A stretch of 64,000 nt of DNA from Anthoceros angustus (GCA_010909165.1 MU008182.1:558001-622000); one strand, 5' to 3'; numbered from the stretch's first letter, positions 34,572-46,229 are shown. A program made the numbers and translations. Notes: a model not told the origin generated them from the sequence alone.

Positions 34572-36030
34572 GGCCGCGGGCGCCACAAGAACTTTCCGAA
34601 TACGTTTCGAAATTCGGATAATAGACTACTGAATTACAATTCAGCGCTAGGCTATAAAAGTTACATACGCCCTTTGCCTCGACTGACGAGAAGCAGCGAA
34701 GCCTCAAGCAAAACAGGCGGAGAGGCAAACCTCATTCTAGTCACTCTCACGGACCTAAGCTAGAGTTGCTTTACTTCTAGAAACCTTGTGTGGATGGCAA
34801 AACTTTTTCGATGCAAGTCGTTGTCAACGCAGAGTTCCTCTTTTTTTTACATAGATTCACTCCCTTACTCTAAAGCATTTGGCGCTCATGTCAGCTTTCT
34901 TTGAGAATCCTCCCAAGAGAACCAAAACAATTTAAACCTTCCAGCCATATTTGGAAAACCAAATTAGGAGAACAAGTTAAACATATATTGAGCTAGCGCC
35001 TTGCCATTTACAACCCCACATAGACTCCATAAATCCTTACTACCTATAAGAGTTGGCAATGTTTCTCCAGTATCTCCAATGATCATTGGGATACGCTGGA
35101 GCAAGAGTACTAGCACTACTAGTAGCTGGCAATGATTGGTGTTGTTGCATTGAGGCAGCAACTTTATGAGTACCAAAAACTGGCCATAGCTCAGCACTAT
35201 AGCCTAACTTTCCCTCTTGGACTAATAGACCTTCTTCCATCAACCTTAGTATACTATCATACATCATATCGTTTGAATGCTCACTATCTTTTTCTTCCTC
35301 GTGTTTCTCAGTTGCTGAACTAACCATTAACTTTTCCACGCAACTAGATAATTTCCTAGCAGTTGAGTAAGCCATTACCTTTGCCATGGCAAATAATTTA
35401 CTCCAGCCTTGGTGCTCCAACGCTACAGCATTTGATATTTCTTCTATCGAATATGAGTCTCCAGTATATGAGTCTCCAGTATCATCCATCTTTTTTCTTT
35501 CCAACTGAAGAACAAAAGGAAGTGAAATAAATATATGGCTTTGTGAAATACTGGTCTATAATAGATAACCCTGTGTAGAAAGAAATCAGGAGGTTATTCC
35601 AAGAAATCTCCAATTAGAAGGTCACAATTGAAGGGTCACTCATTGAGCCATCACTAAAATTAATTTTGAAGAATTATTTTTTCTATTTGGTTCTTCTATT
35701 CTATTATGGATAATCTTATTATGGATAATAAGATTGACTCTTCACTAAAGTGAAACGATTGATTTTCTTCATGGAGTACAATAGCTAGTCCTTGTTTTAT
35801 AGAGGCTCCACGTCTCCTTTTTCTATTCTTAGTATGAACGGGTACAAAGAACTTGATTGTTTAGAGTGGTAAAGGCATCAGGTCGCAAAGGGAAAGTTTC
35901 TTTTCTCCCAGAAGCCCAATTATCGTGGAGAGTTGAAGAAGGATGCGACGTACAAGGTGAAGTCTACAGGTTGCAAACCCACTGCCAAACGAGGGCACCT
36001 CTTGAACACTATTGTCATAGACGACCGAAG
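34572..36030. repeat. 1.46-kb direct repeat, copy 1
   Basis: Begins at GCCGCGGGCGCCACAAGAAC and ends near CATAGACGACCGAAGA. It shares nearly all its length with copy 2 at 37231-38702, with small indels (roughly 90 % by eye). A TATAAAAG box lies at about 34651-34660. It carries a minus-strand open frame annotated separately. Confidence 0.85.
35040..35489 (-). CDS. ORFan in repeat copy 1 (149 aa)
   Basis: ATG at 35489 to a stop at 35040. The protein starts with an acidic stretch (MDDTGDSYTGDSYS), then a helix-like EHQGWSKLFAMAKVMAYSTA, an acidic Glu/Lys-rich middle, LRLMEEGLLVQEGK and a C-terminus ending WRYWRNIANSYR. I recognise no family. Against copy 2 every length difference is a multiple of three, so both frames stay open. 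This could be a domain of a transposon protein or a small plant gene. Confidence 0.4.
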   Translation of the reverse strand: MDDTGDSYTGDSYSIEEISNAVALEHQGWSKLFAMAKVMAYSTARKLSSCVEKLMVSSATEKHEEEKDSEHSNDMMYDSILRLMEEGLLVQEGKLGYSAELWPVFGTHKVAASMQQHQSLPATSSASTLAPAYPNDHWRYWRNIANSYR

Positions 36031-36479
36031 AGTACTTGGGCCACATCCCGGCACCTTAACCCTGGACCGGCATGTGAGATGTGCCGAGTGTTGGAATTGG
36101 TACACCACGTTTCTCAACGATTCATAGCCGTTTCTTTCCAAATCTTCCCGTTTTCCGAGGTGTTTATTAGGCGGCAAAGATCGGCAGGATCTCATCAATG
36201 AATTAATGACCATCCATTACAAAATTAAACTTGAATTTTCAAGTCCATTGTCCATCCCGTAGACTCTCCCTCCCAAAGCTCAACACAACCTCCAATGTTG
36301 GGCTCATTTCAATCTTCAGAATCTATTTCACTTGTGGGTGTGTGTGCCCTCATCTAAGATGTTGTAGTTCTAATTGTCTGCTTGCAAATCGGAGATTAGT
36401 CTCATTCCATGCTTGGCTAGCTACCAAATTAGGGACAAAGAGTACAAACTATATCTTGGAAAAAGCTTGTGTTTGTGAT

Positions 36480-37200
36480 CAATCCAAAACTCACCACCCA
36501 CATCTGTGTGCGGAGAAACTAAAGAAGTGGCAAGCTAAACCTGGTGATAGAGCTAGGAATTGAGAGAAGCGCTTGGAATTGCAGCAACAAAGGTGCCTCA
36601 TTAAACGGTCGTAATAGGCAGGTGTCCATTCCCAACCTGGCTCGCACGGCAACTGAGTAGTTCATAGGTAAAGCGCAAAGGAAACTAGGCAGAGGAACAA
36701 ATGGAAGCATGCCAGCGGGAGATTGAGGAGAAAGTTTTCCCAACCATCAATGTTGCCGCTAAGGCCTTCAACATTTCAAGCAAAGTGTGCATGATTTGCC
36801 CACAGGCAATGTGTAGAAGTGGAGGCTGATGGTGACCCTAGCATTGCAGATATGGATGAAGAGCAAGCTAGCATTCCAAGCAGTGATGCTATTGCAGTGG
36901 TTGGGCGCGTCGCATAGGGTTTTCCATCACGAAGAGATTGCTCAAGGGAGGCAGCCGTATTGCATATATCCTGCAGTTGCGTACCATGGAGAAGCTTCTC
37001 GCTGCTAACTCTAAGGAGAAGAAGTCCTTTGCATATTCCTAGCTTGTAACAGCAGATGAGTGGATCACAACAGAGGCAAGAAGCAAGGAGGAAAAGGCTC
37101 CTCTATTAGAAGACAAATGAAAGAAGGAGCAAGCTCGTATCCCGAAAAGAGTGAGAAAGGAAGCGGTTGTAGTTGAATGGAGAAACGAAAAACACATGGT
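36480..37200 (+). pseudogene. pogo/CENP-B-like transposase C-terminal debris (tentative)
   Basis: Between the two direct repeats, plus-strand fragments read as a glutamate-rich stretch (DPSIADMDEEQASIPSSD), then MEKLLAANSKEKKSF, and after a stop LVTADEWITTEARSKEEK and a basic coil (KKEQARIPKRVRKEA). From memory this order resembles the lysine/glutamate-rich tail of pogo/Jerky-type transposases. Several stops break it. The link is tentative, supported by a separate N-terminal pogo relic at 46.2 kb. Confidence 0.3.
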
Positions 37201-37230
37201 CTCAATATCTTCCTACCACATAAGCGCGCC

Positions 37231-38702
37231 GCGGGCGCCACAAGAACTTTTCAACGACGTTTTGAAATTCAGGTAATTGACTACTTAAATTACAATTCAG
37301 CACTAGGCTATAAAAGTTAAAATACAGCCTTTGCCTCGCCTGAAGTAAGCAAAAGCGGCGAAACTTCAAGCAAAACAGGCGGAGAGGCAAACCTGATTCT
37401 AGTCACTCTCACAGACCCAAACTAGAGTTGCTCTACTGTGGGAAACCTTGTCTGGATGGAAAAACTTTTTCGATGCAAGTAGTTATCAGTACGTAGTTCT
37501 TTTGTTTTTTTTATGCATAGATTTGCTGCCTCACAATAAAGCACTTGGTGCCCATGTCAGCTTTCTTTGAGAGTCCTCCGAGCAGAACCAAAACAAGTTA
37601 AACCTTCCAACAATATTTGGAAAACCAAATTTGGAGAACAAGTTAAACATATGCCGAGCTAGCGCCCTGCCATATACAACCCGTGATGAACTCCATAAAT
37701 TCTCATTACCTATAAGATTTGGCAATGTTTCTCCAGTGTCTCCATTGATCATTGGGATAAGCTGGAGCTGGAGTATTAGCACTACTAATAGCTGGCAATG
37801 ACTGATGTTGTTGCATCGAGGCAGCAACTTTATGAGTACCAAGAACTGGCCATAGCTTAGCATTGTAGCTTGATTTTCCCTTTTGGACTAATAGACCTTC
37901 TTCCATCAACCTTAGTGTTCTATCATACATCATATCGTCTGAATGCTCACCATCTTTTTCTACCTCATACTCACCATCTTTTTCTTTCTCATGTTTCTCA
38001 GTTGCTGAACTAACCACTACCTTTACCACGCAACTAGACAATTTCTTAGCAGTTGAGTAAGCCATTACCTTTGCCATGGCAAATAATTTACTCCAGCCTT
38101 GGTGCTCCAACGTTACAGAATCTGATATTTCTTCCAACACTATCGAATATGAGTCTCCTATATCACCCATTTTTTTTCTTTCCAATCGAAGCAAAATAAG
38201 ATAGAGCTTTGTGAAAGGAAGCAAAATAAATAAAGAGCTTTGTAAGATACTGTTCAAAAATAAATCACCATATATAGAAAGAAATCAGGAGGTTTTTCTA
38301 AGAAATCTCGGATTAGAAAGTCACAATTGTAGGGTCACTCATTGACCCATCACTAAAATTAATTTCGAAGAATTATTTTTTTATTTGATTCTATTATTCT
38401 ATTATTATTATGGATAATAAGATTGACTCTTCACTAAAGTGAAATAGTTGGTTCTTGTTTTATAGAGGCTCCATGTCGCCTTTTTCTATTCTTAGTATGG
38501 AAGGGTATATAGAACTTTATTATTTAGAGTGGTAAAAGCATCAGATCGCAGGGGGGAAGTTTCTTTTCTCCCAGAAGCCCAATTGTCGTGGAGAGTTGAA
38601 GAAGGATGCGGCGTACAAGGTGGAGTCTACAGGTTGCAAACCCACTGCCGAACGAGGGCAACTCTTGAAACCTGGCTCGTTGTCATAGACGACCGAAGAT
38701 GT
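37231..38702. repeat. 1.46-kb direct repeat, copy 2
   Basis: Same orientation as copy 1 and beginning with the same GCCGCGGGCGCC. TATAAAAG at about 37308-37317. Its right end runs into the last exon of the beta-helix gene: the shared sequence includes codons for SSVVYDN and everything 3' of them. The spacer between copies is about 1.2 kb. They are not convincing LTRs, because no TG..CA ends or primer-binding site were found. Confidence 0.85.
37706..38170 (-). CDS. ORFan in repeat copy 2 (154 aa)
   Basis: ATG at 38170 to the stop at 37706. It is the counterpart of the copy 1 frame, with EHQGWSKLFAMAKVMAYSTA conserved exactly up to the second copy's next residue change. It differs by an in-frame VL insertion after SYSI, an in-frame eight-codon insertion in the acidic region and absence of the TGDSY duplication. 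It ends WRHWRNIAKSYR. Family unknown. Confidence 0.4.
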   Translation of the reverse strand: MGDIGDSYSIVLEEISDSVTLEHQGWSKLFAMAKVMAYSTAKKLSSCVVKVVVSSATEKHEKEKDGEYEVEKDGEHSDDMMYDRTLRLMEEGLLVQKGKSSYNAKLWPVLGTHKVAASMQQHQSLPAISSANTPAPAYPNDQWRHWRNIAKSYR

Positions 38703-40795
38703 TTGCACCCCGAAATCCAAGCCGGCTTCGTCCACAAACTGGACCTGCTCAGCATTGAACACGTCGTAGGAGATGGTGTTGAGGTTGGGAACGCTTTGGA
38801 GCCCGTTACAGTTGGCCAGGTACCCAGGAAGGGACTTGTTGTACCGCTGCGGGTCCACCACGGTGATGCGCAAGCTGTTCTCCGTCGGAATTCCACTGCA
38901 ACATTCAACAACGTTGCGACGCATCACCGATTTGCATTTCAGAGATTCGATCTCCCTACTAAAACAGACTAACCGGTAGACCAGCGGGCGCTGGCACGAT
39001 GCATGGTCTGTTGGTGAGACTGGAAACAAGATTTATGTTTCCAATTGCAACCGTATTATAGTCTGGAATAGCTACCTGCAATTTCCTGTGACAGCCGCCG
39101 TGGGCTCGGTCCCGGCAGGGTTGCAGTCGATGCCGTTGATGGAGGTTCGCGCACAGAAATCTGTGAGATAAGGGTAGGCCTGCAGCGGATGCAACCAGAG
39201 ATGGACGACATGTAGTTTGGAACCCTAGGCAAGAGCATGCTTATGGTGAACATGAGGATGCATGTGTGGGGAAAGGAATAGAATTCGAACCTGCCGGATC
39301 GCGGTGGAGTTGTATTGTGCAATCCGTGTGGCCTCCCAGTAAGTGCCGGGGTCCGCGGCGCAGTTGTTGATGTCGTAGTTCTGGCAGCTGATCCAGCCTG
39401 CCTGATACCGGGGTTCCACCACCAGCAAGCTGGAAACTGCGTTGTTCTTGCCAGTGTTGAGTTTCACTCCGTTGGTGGTGTTGTAGCACACTCCGCCCTC
39501 CACAGTCACGCCGGAGGAAGCCCAGTCCAAGTAGATGCAGTGGACGCCGTTGATTATGTAGTTGCAGGAGAGGCGGTTTCCTGGGTTCACCCAGTGGGTG
39601 TCGAAGTAGATGCTGCCGGAATCGGCTGTGGTGGTGAAGTCCGGGGTGACATGGATGTAGTTGTTCACGATGGTGGTGAGCATGCAGTCGCCGACGTTGT
39701 GCGCGTTCTTCCCGCACTGAATCGCTGTGAAGACGTTGTTCTCCAGGTAGTTGTTGGCTATCGTCACTCCAACTGTCTGCCTGTTCTTGTCACGGTCATG
39801 GAACCATGATTTGAATCATGAGCTGTTTCAGGACATGCTTACAGTGTTTACAAGCTTGTCGAATGTACAAACCTGTAGAGACATATGCCGTCCGTACTGC
39901 CGTAGATCCTGCTGTTGGAGATGACGACGTCAGATCTCTCCAGGTTTGGCCCATCGCCATTGTAGCTCAATCTGACCGCAGCGAAATTGGAAGTCTCTGT
40001 CCGGATGAGCAACGAATCCAGGAGCGTCTGGTTTGTTCTCAAGACGTCTATCCGTCCATGCACCGTTGCCTGATCATATGCATGAACCCATCCATGGCAT
40101 GAGCGGAAGGTGAGACAAGAAACGTTTTTCGCATCACAAATGAATTTAGTATTTGTGTGCAGCTGGCTTGCATGATGCATGCATTGGTACCTGGACAATC
40201 TGCACTCCCCACGACCCGAACACAGAAATTGCTGGGCAGTTGGCATTCTGAGAGTCGCCTTCGGGCAGCGTGGTAGAGCAGTTGGCATACGTTTCCTGCT
40301 CAGGGAGGCGGAACCCAACGTTCTGGATGAGCACATTGTTGGTGTTCCAGACGAGGATTGCTGGGACGGAGTCATCCGCCGTGGAAACGTTGAATCCCCG
40401 ACCTTGTTCTCCACTCGCAGATCTGAAGATGGTGCACTGGTACTCCTTACGGAACTCGATACTTTTGGACACCGTAATGTCCTTCTGGAGCGTGAGAATC
40501 ACGGTCTGGGTGTTGGGATAGTTGGTGCGAGCAACAATGTCGCTGGCGCTGTGCACATCCACGGTCACCGCCTGGTCTACTGATGTGCATGGTCCCCCTG
40601 CCACACGTGATGACAGGCAACCTTGTTGACGAAACTTTTCAAGGAGCAAGCATACTAACAACCAATGAAAACAGCTATATCAAAGCTTGACTTGAAAAAA
40701 TTATCACCAGTTGCTGAAGCAAGCCTGGAGTAGGAAGGAAGTAGGAGCAGACACAGCAACAGCCATACACAAAAGAGAGCCTTGCCAGGAGACAT
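38541..40795 (-). CDS. secreted right-handed beta-helix (pectin-lyase-fold) protein, 6 exons
   Basis: Exons 40795-40708, 40597-40191, 40069-39873, 39780-39291, 39179-39076 and 38895-38541 join in phase to 546 residues. A signal peptide is clear (LFCVWLLLCLLLLPSYS). The body has the beta-helix rhythm of short strands and Asn-rich turns: ILVWNTNNVLIQNVGF, SDVVISNSRIYGSTDGICLY, VGVTIANNYLENNVFTAIQ, NYIINGVHCIYLDW. It also has several paired cysteines, as expected for an extracellular or wall protein. Catalytic residues cannot be assigned, so it may bind or cut a wall polysaccharide. It resembles generic parallel beta-helix proteins; I do not recognise a named plant family. The C-terminal 50 or so residues lie inside the 1.46-kb repeat copy 2, so the original 3' end may have been replaced. 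Confidence 0.75.
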
Positions 40796-41540
40796 GGCTA
40801 AATCTGTTACAGTAGAAATAGAAGCTGCCCAAGTGGATGTAGCAGTGTGGAAGCTGCCCAGACAAACGCTCGTCGATGATTCCATTTCCAGATCTGGCAT
40901 GCCTTTTAAGGAATTCATCGGCTTGCTGTCTGATCGTTGTAAAGTGGTTAACGCAATGCCATGTTAACGCCGTGTCGAAGTTTTACCGTGCGCAGTGATT
41001 GAGTTGGATTTCTCCTCGATCACTAATCATGATGTGTCACCACAATCCGACACATGCTGGGTTCGGCATGCAAAACCCCCTTCCTTCGGAGGAAGATGTC
41101 AAGGGCCTCACGTAATCATCAATCCATGTCACACTCCATGGCAGACAGAAAAGACGTCTTGAATACAGACAGCAAGCTAGCTTGCCGAGGGAGAGGACAT
41201 GGCCCTCGAATTCCAGGCTTCCGTGCGACGTCGTGTTTCAAGTGTCGTCCTCTGAGCACCCCTGTTGAAGAGTATACCCACATCTGAAATGAGCTTGAGT
41301 GTTGGTTTTTACTCTGTCCAATAGCTGCAGGGAAGCAGCCAAGCTCCTGTTAGAAGACACGTTTCTTTAGTCCTAGTGGCCGTGAGTTCAATTCATCAGA
41401 GGAACTGTACTACTTCTCCCGATCAGATTCTGCAAAGTTGGCCATCTCGGCAACAGAATCTGAATCTGATGCGCCTGTGCCACCAGACTGAGTCCTACTG
41501 GGAGAAAACTTGCTACAATCTAAATCCAGCAAAGAGCTGC
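40796..41540. other. 5' flank of the beta-helix gene
   Basis: Presumed promoter region; no supportable gene or repeat. Confidence 0.4.
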
Positions 41541-41542
41541 GG

Positions 41543-41980
41543 TCATCTCAACTGTAGTCCTGTACACGTGCACCCTCGGGTTCTTGGATACGTGACGGCA
41601 GCTTCGTTACATGATACAAGGAGGCTTCGTATCGAACCCAGCCCTTCCTTCATTTCCGGTCGCTCTGGTGATGTCCTTGGCAAGCACTGTGCAGCCAGAG
41701 CGCAAGTACTGTGGATTGATGCCTTCCCAGCAGGAGTATAGAATATATCCAGCAGACAGGGGTCAATAAGACGTTCCCAACCCCCGTTTCTCATGACAGA
41801 AACTGCCAGATTCTCCAGGCTTGCGTCCCTACTGCGCCGCAGAACATCCCTTGGAGATTCAGCAAAGATGACTTCCAGCAAGCAGCACCACGCCAACGCT
41901 GTAGACATCACGTTTGGCCGCCCAGTACTGGAAGGTATTGTAGTACTCCCGGTCCATGTAGCCGATGGCGCCCTGTATAC
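41543..41980 (-). pseudogene. receptor-like kinase C-lobe fragment, frameshifted
   Basis: After an acceptor at 41981-41982, the frame gives kinase subdomains VIII-IX (GAIGYMDREYYNTFQYW, KRDVYSVGVVL). This is the activation-segment end and DVYSxGVVLLE motif of plant receptor-like kinases. At about 41,880 the frame shifts by an extra short insertion. It resumes with LLEVIFAESPRDVL, WERLIDPCLL and the subdomain XI region ending in SPERPEM. The catalytic half is not present nearby, so this is a decayed fragment. Confidence 0.7.
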
Positions 41981-42587
41981 CTGCAGTTGACACATAAAGC
42001 TTGAGCGGTTTGTGGAAGGAGGCAACTCTCATGGATCTGGGGTTATGTTGGAAGGACGATGTCTGGGTGCATCCAAGCTTGAGGCGGGTTCTGGGTTGCT
42101 GATTGATCTTGCAACGTGTCAGCTTGGGACAGTACCCAAAGTTTTTCTCAGTCGCTCTTTGCTTGGTTGTTTGGGCACCAAATGGTGGATGGTGGTGGTG
42201 ATTCACTACCCTTGCTCAAGGTTCTGAAGAAGAGAGGGGATGCCACAAGGTTCTGACGAAGAGAGGCGATTCATCTTCTGGAACCTTTGAGATTGCCGAT
42301 GAATCAATGCTACAAAATCTTTTCCACAATAGGAGGCCCAAGCATGGTTTAGGGCTACCAAGCAGGACAAGAAGCCCATTGTTTAAGGCTAAGAAGATAG
42401 TCAATCCCTGACAGGGTTGATGCTGGTGACTTCTGGCTGATGTGAATAGCACTCTCAAATCCTTCAGTGTCGATTTTTCCTCACCTTCAAAGAGCATAGC
42501 CTTTCAGTTTTTCCTCAGCTTTAAAGAGCACAGCCCCTCACTTCATATTCTAAGATCACAATTTATTCCTTCCTCTAAGTCTATACC
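41981..42587. other. spacer upstream of the kinase fragment
   Basis: Checked on the minus strand for the missing N-lobe exons of the kinase; none found. No other feature. Confidence 0.35.
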
Positions 42588-42692
42588 AGTAAGTTCATGT
42601 CTTTTGGCCATCTTTTGGGTAGGGAAGTTCATGTCCTTTGGCCATCTTTTGGGTAGGGAAGTTCATGTCCTTTTGCCATCTTTTGGAGCTCC
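42588..42692 (+). repeat. 34-bp tandem repeat, three copies
   Basis: Three head-to-tail copies of a unit containing GTTCATGTCCTTTGGCCATC and ending TTTTGGGTAGGGAA; the last copy is incomplete. Confidence 0.85.
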
Positions 42693-42959
42693 CTACCCAA
42701 GGTCCTGCAGATACCAGAATATATCAGAGATTTGCTGTTTTCTTAGCCTAAACTAGGTTTCTTAACCACTGCAAGGGCTTCTTAGTCCTAAACCACCGCT
42801 TGGGCCTTCCTGTCGCGGAAGAGGTTTCGCAGCATTGATTCATCGGCAAACCCAAACGCTGCAGAGGATGCATCCGCTCTCTTCTTCAGGACCTTCTGCA
42901 AGAGTTGATGTTCTTTAGGATCTCCCGGTTGTCTCAAATTTTCCAAGGCAACAGGTTTT

Positions 42960-43204
42960 GAGGGGTGCTCAAGAAACCGGAGCACGGTGGCTGGGTGCAG
43001 CAGGTCCAGTCCAGGACAGATGGTGCTCAATTTATGGGGGCAGCTGCTGCCCCACTCACTTTCTCACATTCTGAAGGTCAGGTGCTTGGGCCTTCGCCAA
43101 TCCAAGGTTTTGGACCAGCCCACGGGCAGGTTGATGTGCCTCAAGGGGCTTAGCAATTTTTCGTGTCTGCACAGGCATTAGGATATGGGGGTGCACAGGG
43201 CCAG
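42960..43204 (+). pseudogene. degenerate frame leading into the Q/G-rich array
   Basis: The plus strand reads KPEHGGWVQQVQSRTDGAQF, then FSHSEGQVLGPSPIQGFGPA, interrupted by at least two stops before the 24-bp array. Its Gln/Gly/Pro bias matches the array, so both probably come from one low-complexity protein. An antisense frame (42788-43030) is equally open, so the coding strand is uncertain. Family unknown. Confidence 0.25.
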
Positions 43205-43605
43205 GGCGTCCTTCCTATTTAGGGTCAAGGATTAGTTCCTGCTCAGGGACAAGGCTTCGTTCCTCCACAGGGTCAAGGATTAGCTCTTGCACAGGGTGAA
43301 GGATTCGTTCCTTCACAGGGTCAAGCCTTCGTTCCTCCACAGGGTCAAGGATTAGCTCTTGCACAGGGTGAAGGATTCGTTCCTTCACAGGGTCAAGCCT
43401 TCGTTCCCCTACGCAGTCAAGGATTCGTTTCTGCACAGGGTCAAGGATTCGTTTCTGCACAGGATCTAGGATTCGTGTCTGCACAGGATCAAGGATTCGT
43501 TTCTCCACAAGGTCAAGGATTTGTTCCTGCACAGGGCCAAGGTTTCCTTACTACCCAAGGCCAAGGCTTTTGGCCCTGCACATGGCCAAGGCTTCGTTCC
43601 TAATA
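43205..43605 (+). repeat. 24-bp coding-type minisatellite (QGQGFVPA)
   Basis: About 15 copies of a 24-bp unit near GGTCAAGGATTCGTTCCTGC plus ACAG. On the plus strand it encodes Gln-Gly-Gln-Gly-Phe-Val-Pro-Ala with variants (LALA, FVSA, FVPP). A 72-bp higher-order unit is duplicated at about 43,248 and 43,320. Confidence 0.9.
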
Positions 43606-44467
43606 ATGATGATTTTTTACTTTGATAATGATGATAATGAGGGTTGAATACAGCACATGAGCTGCTACAACAAACCCCTTAAACAAGAAGTCAATCATAG
43701 AACTTGACCTCCTACAACAAACCTAGCCATCAAGCTCTTAAACAAAGAAAAAAAAACAAACCTAGCTTGATCTAGCCATCAAACTCTTGAACAAGAGAAA
43801 AAACAAATCTAGCTTGGTATAGCCATCAAGCTCTTGAACATGAAAAGATAACTCTAGCCATCAGCTCCTTTTTTTTTTGCAAAAACTTTTTAACTGATAA
43901 ATACCATCAAGCTCTAAAACAAGAAGAGAAAGAGTAGTCTCTTAAAGAAAGAGGGAAACAGTATCTTAAGCAAAATAATAAGTACATAAGAGAGAAACCG
44001 TATCTTAAAACAAAATAATAAGTACAGAAGAGAGAAACAATATCTTAAAGCAAAATAATAAGTACAGAAGAGAGAAAGAGTATCTTAAAACAAAATAATA
44101 AATACAGAAAAGAGAAGAGAGAAACATTATCTTAAAGCAAAATTATAAGTACAGAAGAGAGAAATAGTATCTTAAAGCAAAATTCTAAGAACTAGCCATG
44201 AAGCCTAATCCCGGATATGTTTGAGATAGCTCGGTATTCTTCTGAAGTCCGGCATGATGATTCCCTAGGCCTCTACACGGTGTGCAAGTGAGTATTACGG
44301 GTACTAATTACAGTAGTAATATCAACATCTGCAAAAATTAAGTACATAACGCCCAGACAAGGGCAAAAGCAATATGAAGAAAACCGATGAGCGGTCTACA
44401 CTTCCTACACATGCACGTAAATAATGACCGAATTAACATAAACGACCGAAGTCAATCATCGGTCCCT

Positions 44468-44704
44468 CCCAAGGCAATGTTTAGGAGTTTAGTTACCTAC
44501 TGTGCCTATAATATCATATAGGGAAATAAAGTATCTATAAAGGTTATACCACTGAAGTTCTTTTGATAATGTTGTGGAACTTGGACACACATTAGCCCCT
44601 CCCAATGCAATGTTTAGGAGTTTAGTTACCTATTGTGCCTATAATATCATATAGGAAAATAAAGTATCTATAAAGGTTATACCACTGAAGTTCTTTTGAT
44701 AATG
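44468..44704 (+). repeat. tandem duplication, period about 121 bp
   Basis: Two near-identical copies, each starting at GCAATGTTTAGGAGTTTAGT and ending near GAAGTTCTTTTGATAATG. Confidence 0.9.
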
Positions 44705-45129
44705 CTTTGTGGAACTTCGACACACCAAACGTTGGGCGGATAGGTACATAATGAATTTTTCGTTAATCTCTCTAAAGGCATATCACTACCTATAGCGTGG
44801 GGCTTGCTCATGTTGATGTTTGCTGTGTGCACCCAAAATGGTTGGTTTGTAAAACCGATTGCTCTGTACTTTTGGGTAAACCTGATAAGGGCGGTTCCCT
44901 GTTGAATTGGGGCCTCGTTCATTTTTTCGAACTTAGAGCATTTCATGAAACATCTTTTGATCAAACGAAAGACCTAACCAAATCCTGAGGCCAAGACAAA
45001 ACGGGTTGGCGTCTTTGTTTTGGTTTTCTACAATTCGTGCAGCGAGGTGTAGCGGGTGGGAGTCCAATTCAGCTTTGAACTAGATTATGGTTACATATTT
45101 GAATTTATATTGTGTATTTCAATCAGAAT

Positions 45130-45315
45130 TAGTCTTGTAGGGCTCTCGTTACAACAAGTGGGCTCGTAGCGCTTTTTATAGCAGCAGGCGCCGTAGGACT
45201 TTTTACAACACGCGGCCCCGTAGGGCTTTTTACAATAGGCGAACTTGTAGGGCTTTTTACAAAAGGCAGTCCCATAGGGTGTTTTACAACAAGCAGTCTC
45301 ATAGGGCTTTCCTAA
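45130..45315 (+). repeat. about 30-bp tandem array, six copies
   Basis: Each unit carries GTAGGGCTTTTTACAA followed by a variable GC-rich stretch. The pattern resembles subterminal repeats of CACTA-type transposons, but no terminal inverted repeat was found beside it. Confidence 0.75.
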
Positions 45316-46229
45316 GCACTGTAGAAACGCTAAAGAAACCTAACCCTACAAAAACAATATTCTTAATTTCTTTGCAACATTCATAATTTAACTCGTTCTT
45401 AAGCAACTCCTCCTTGTCATGCCGTGTAACACTAATCTCTGCACTTGGGTTTAGTGTCTGATTAGCATTAATTAATCTAATTACTTATAGTTAAGTAAGA
45501 AGTCAGTAAAAATTAATCTAAAGTGCTTATGGTAATTAAGTACTGATTAGTGTTAATTAAACATGGTTAGCAATAGCTAAGTGGATAAACACAAGTAATA
45601 TGATTTAGCATATTCCTTACATATTATAGTGTATTCTTAGGATATTTCTGGCATATGCTGATACCAATAGAATATCTTAGGAATATACCGATGCCAAGTG
45701 CTAGTATACATAGACCTTTTCACAGAGGACAAGCTCAGATTATAGCTTGTCCTCTGCATATGCAATGCGAGAGTGTTGTGAGAAGGCCAAAGCTATGACT
45801 CCGAGAGCGATGTATGAGGAATTTGCATGTTGCTCTCGTGGGGAGAGTGTGTTTGTTCCACAACATGCGAGCTACTCTCTCTTATTGTTATTGGTTTGCA
45901 CCTATACTTGCATATTAGATTTTTTTTGCTTGGTTGTTTGTTGAGGAAGTGCGTATATGAATTCAAGTGCTTACCTCATGCGACGAAGGTGATATATAAT
46001 TTATTTAGATTAAATTTTAAGTAATTTCTCCACTTTTTTCTATTTCATGTATACGGTACAGTTTAGGTACATGTGAGTACTTCCATATGTATTTGAATTT
46101 ATTCATATTAGTTTTTCTATGATATTCTTCTTTCTTTTTTTCTTTATGTAATTGAGTACTTAGAAATAAAATCTTTTGAATAGACTTGCAAGCACGAGAG
46201 CTGCCAAGAGAAGAGCGGCATTGCAAATG

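Larger units (their letters stand above)
43606..46229. other. AT-rich repeat-laden spacer
   Basis: No gene. Visible structure: partial duplications of a CTAGCCATCAAGCTCTTGAAC-like unit at 43,690-43,870 (shortened here); an A-rich array of about 45-50 bp units with AGAGAAAC and TATCTTAAA at 43,930-44,190; a 121-bp tandem duplication at 44,468-44,704; and a 30-bp array at 45,130-45,310. Small open frames have no support. Confidence 0.5.

Noticed and set aside
34572-38702. The two 1.46-kb repeats as LTRs of one retrotransposon
   Set aside because: No TG..CA ends, no primer-binding site after copy 1, no polypurine tract before copy 2, and copy 2 runs into a coding exon.
41625-41645. B-box-like GGGTTCGATAC
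   Set aside because: It lies within the kinase relic and lacks the rest of a tRNA.
43205-43605. CRISPR-like regular array
   Set aside because: Units are directly contiguous 24-bp copies without unique spacers, in plant nuclear DNA; it is a minisatellite. The same applies to the arrays at 57.5, 59.2 and 63.0 kb.
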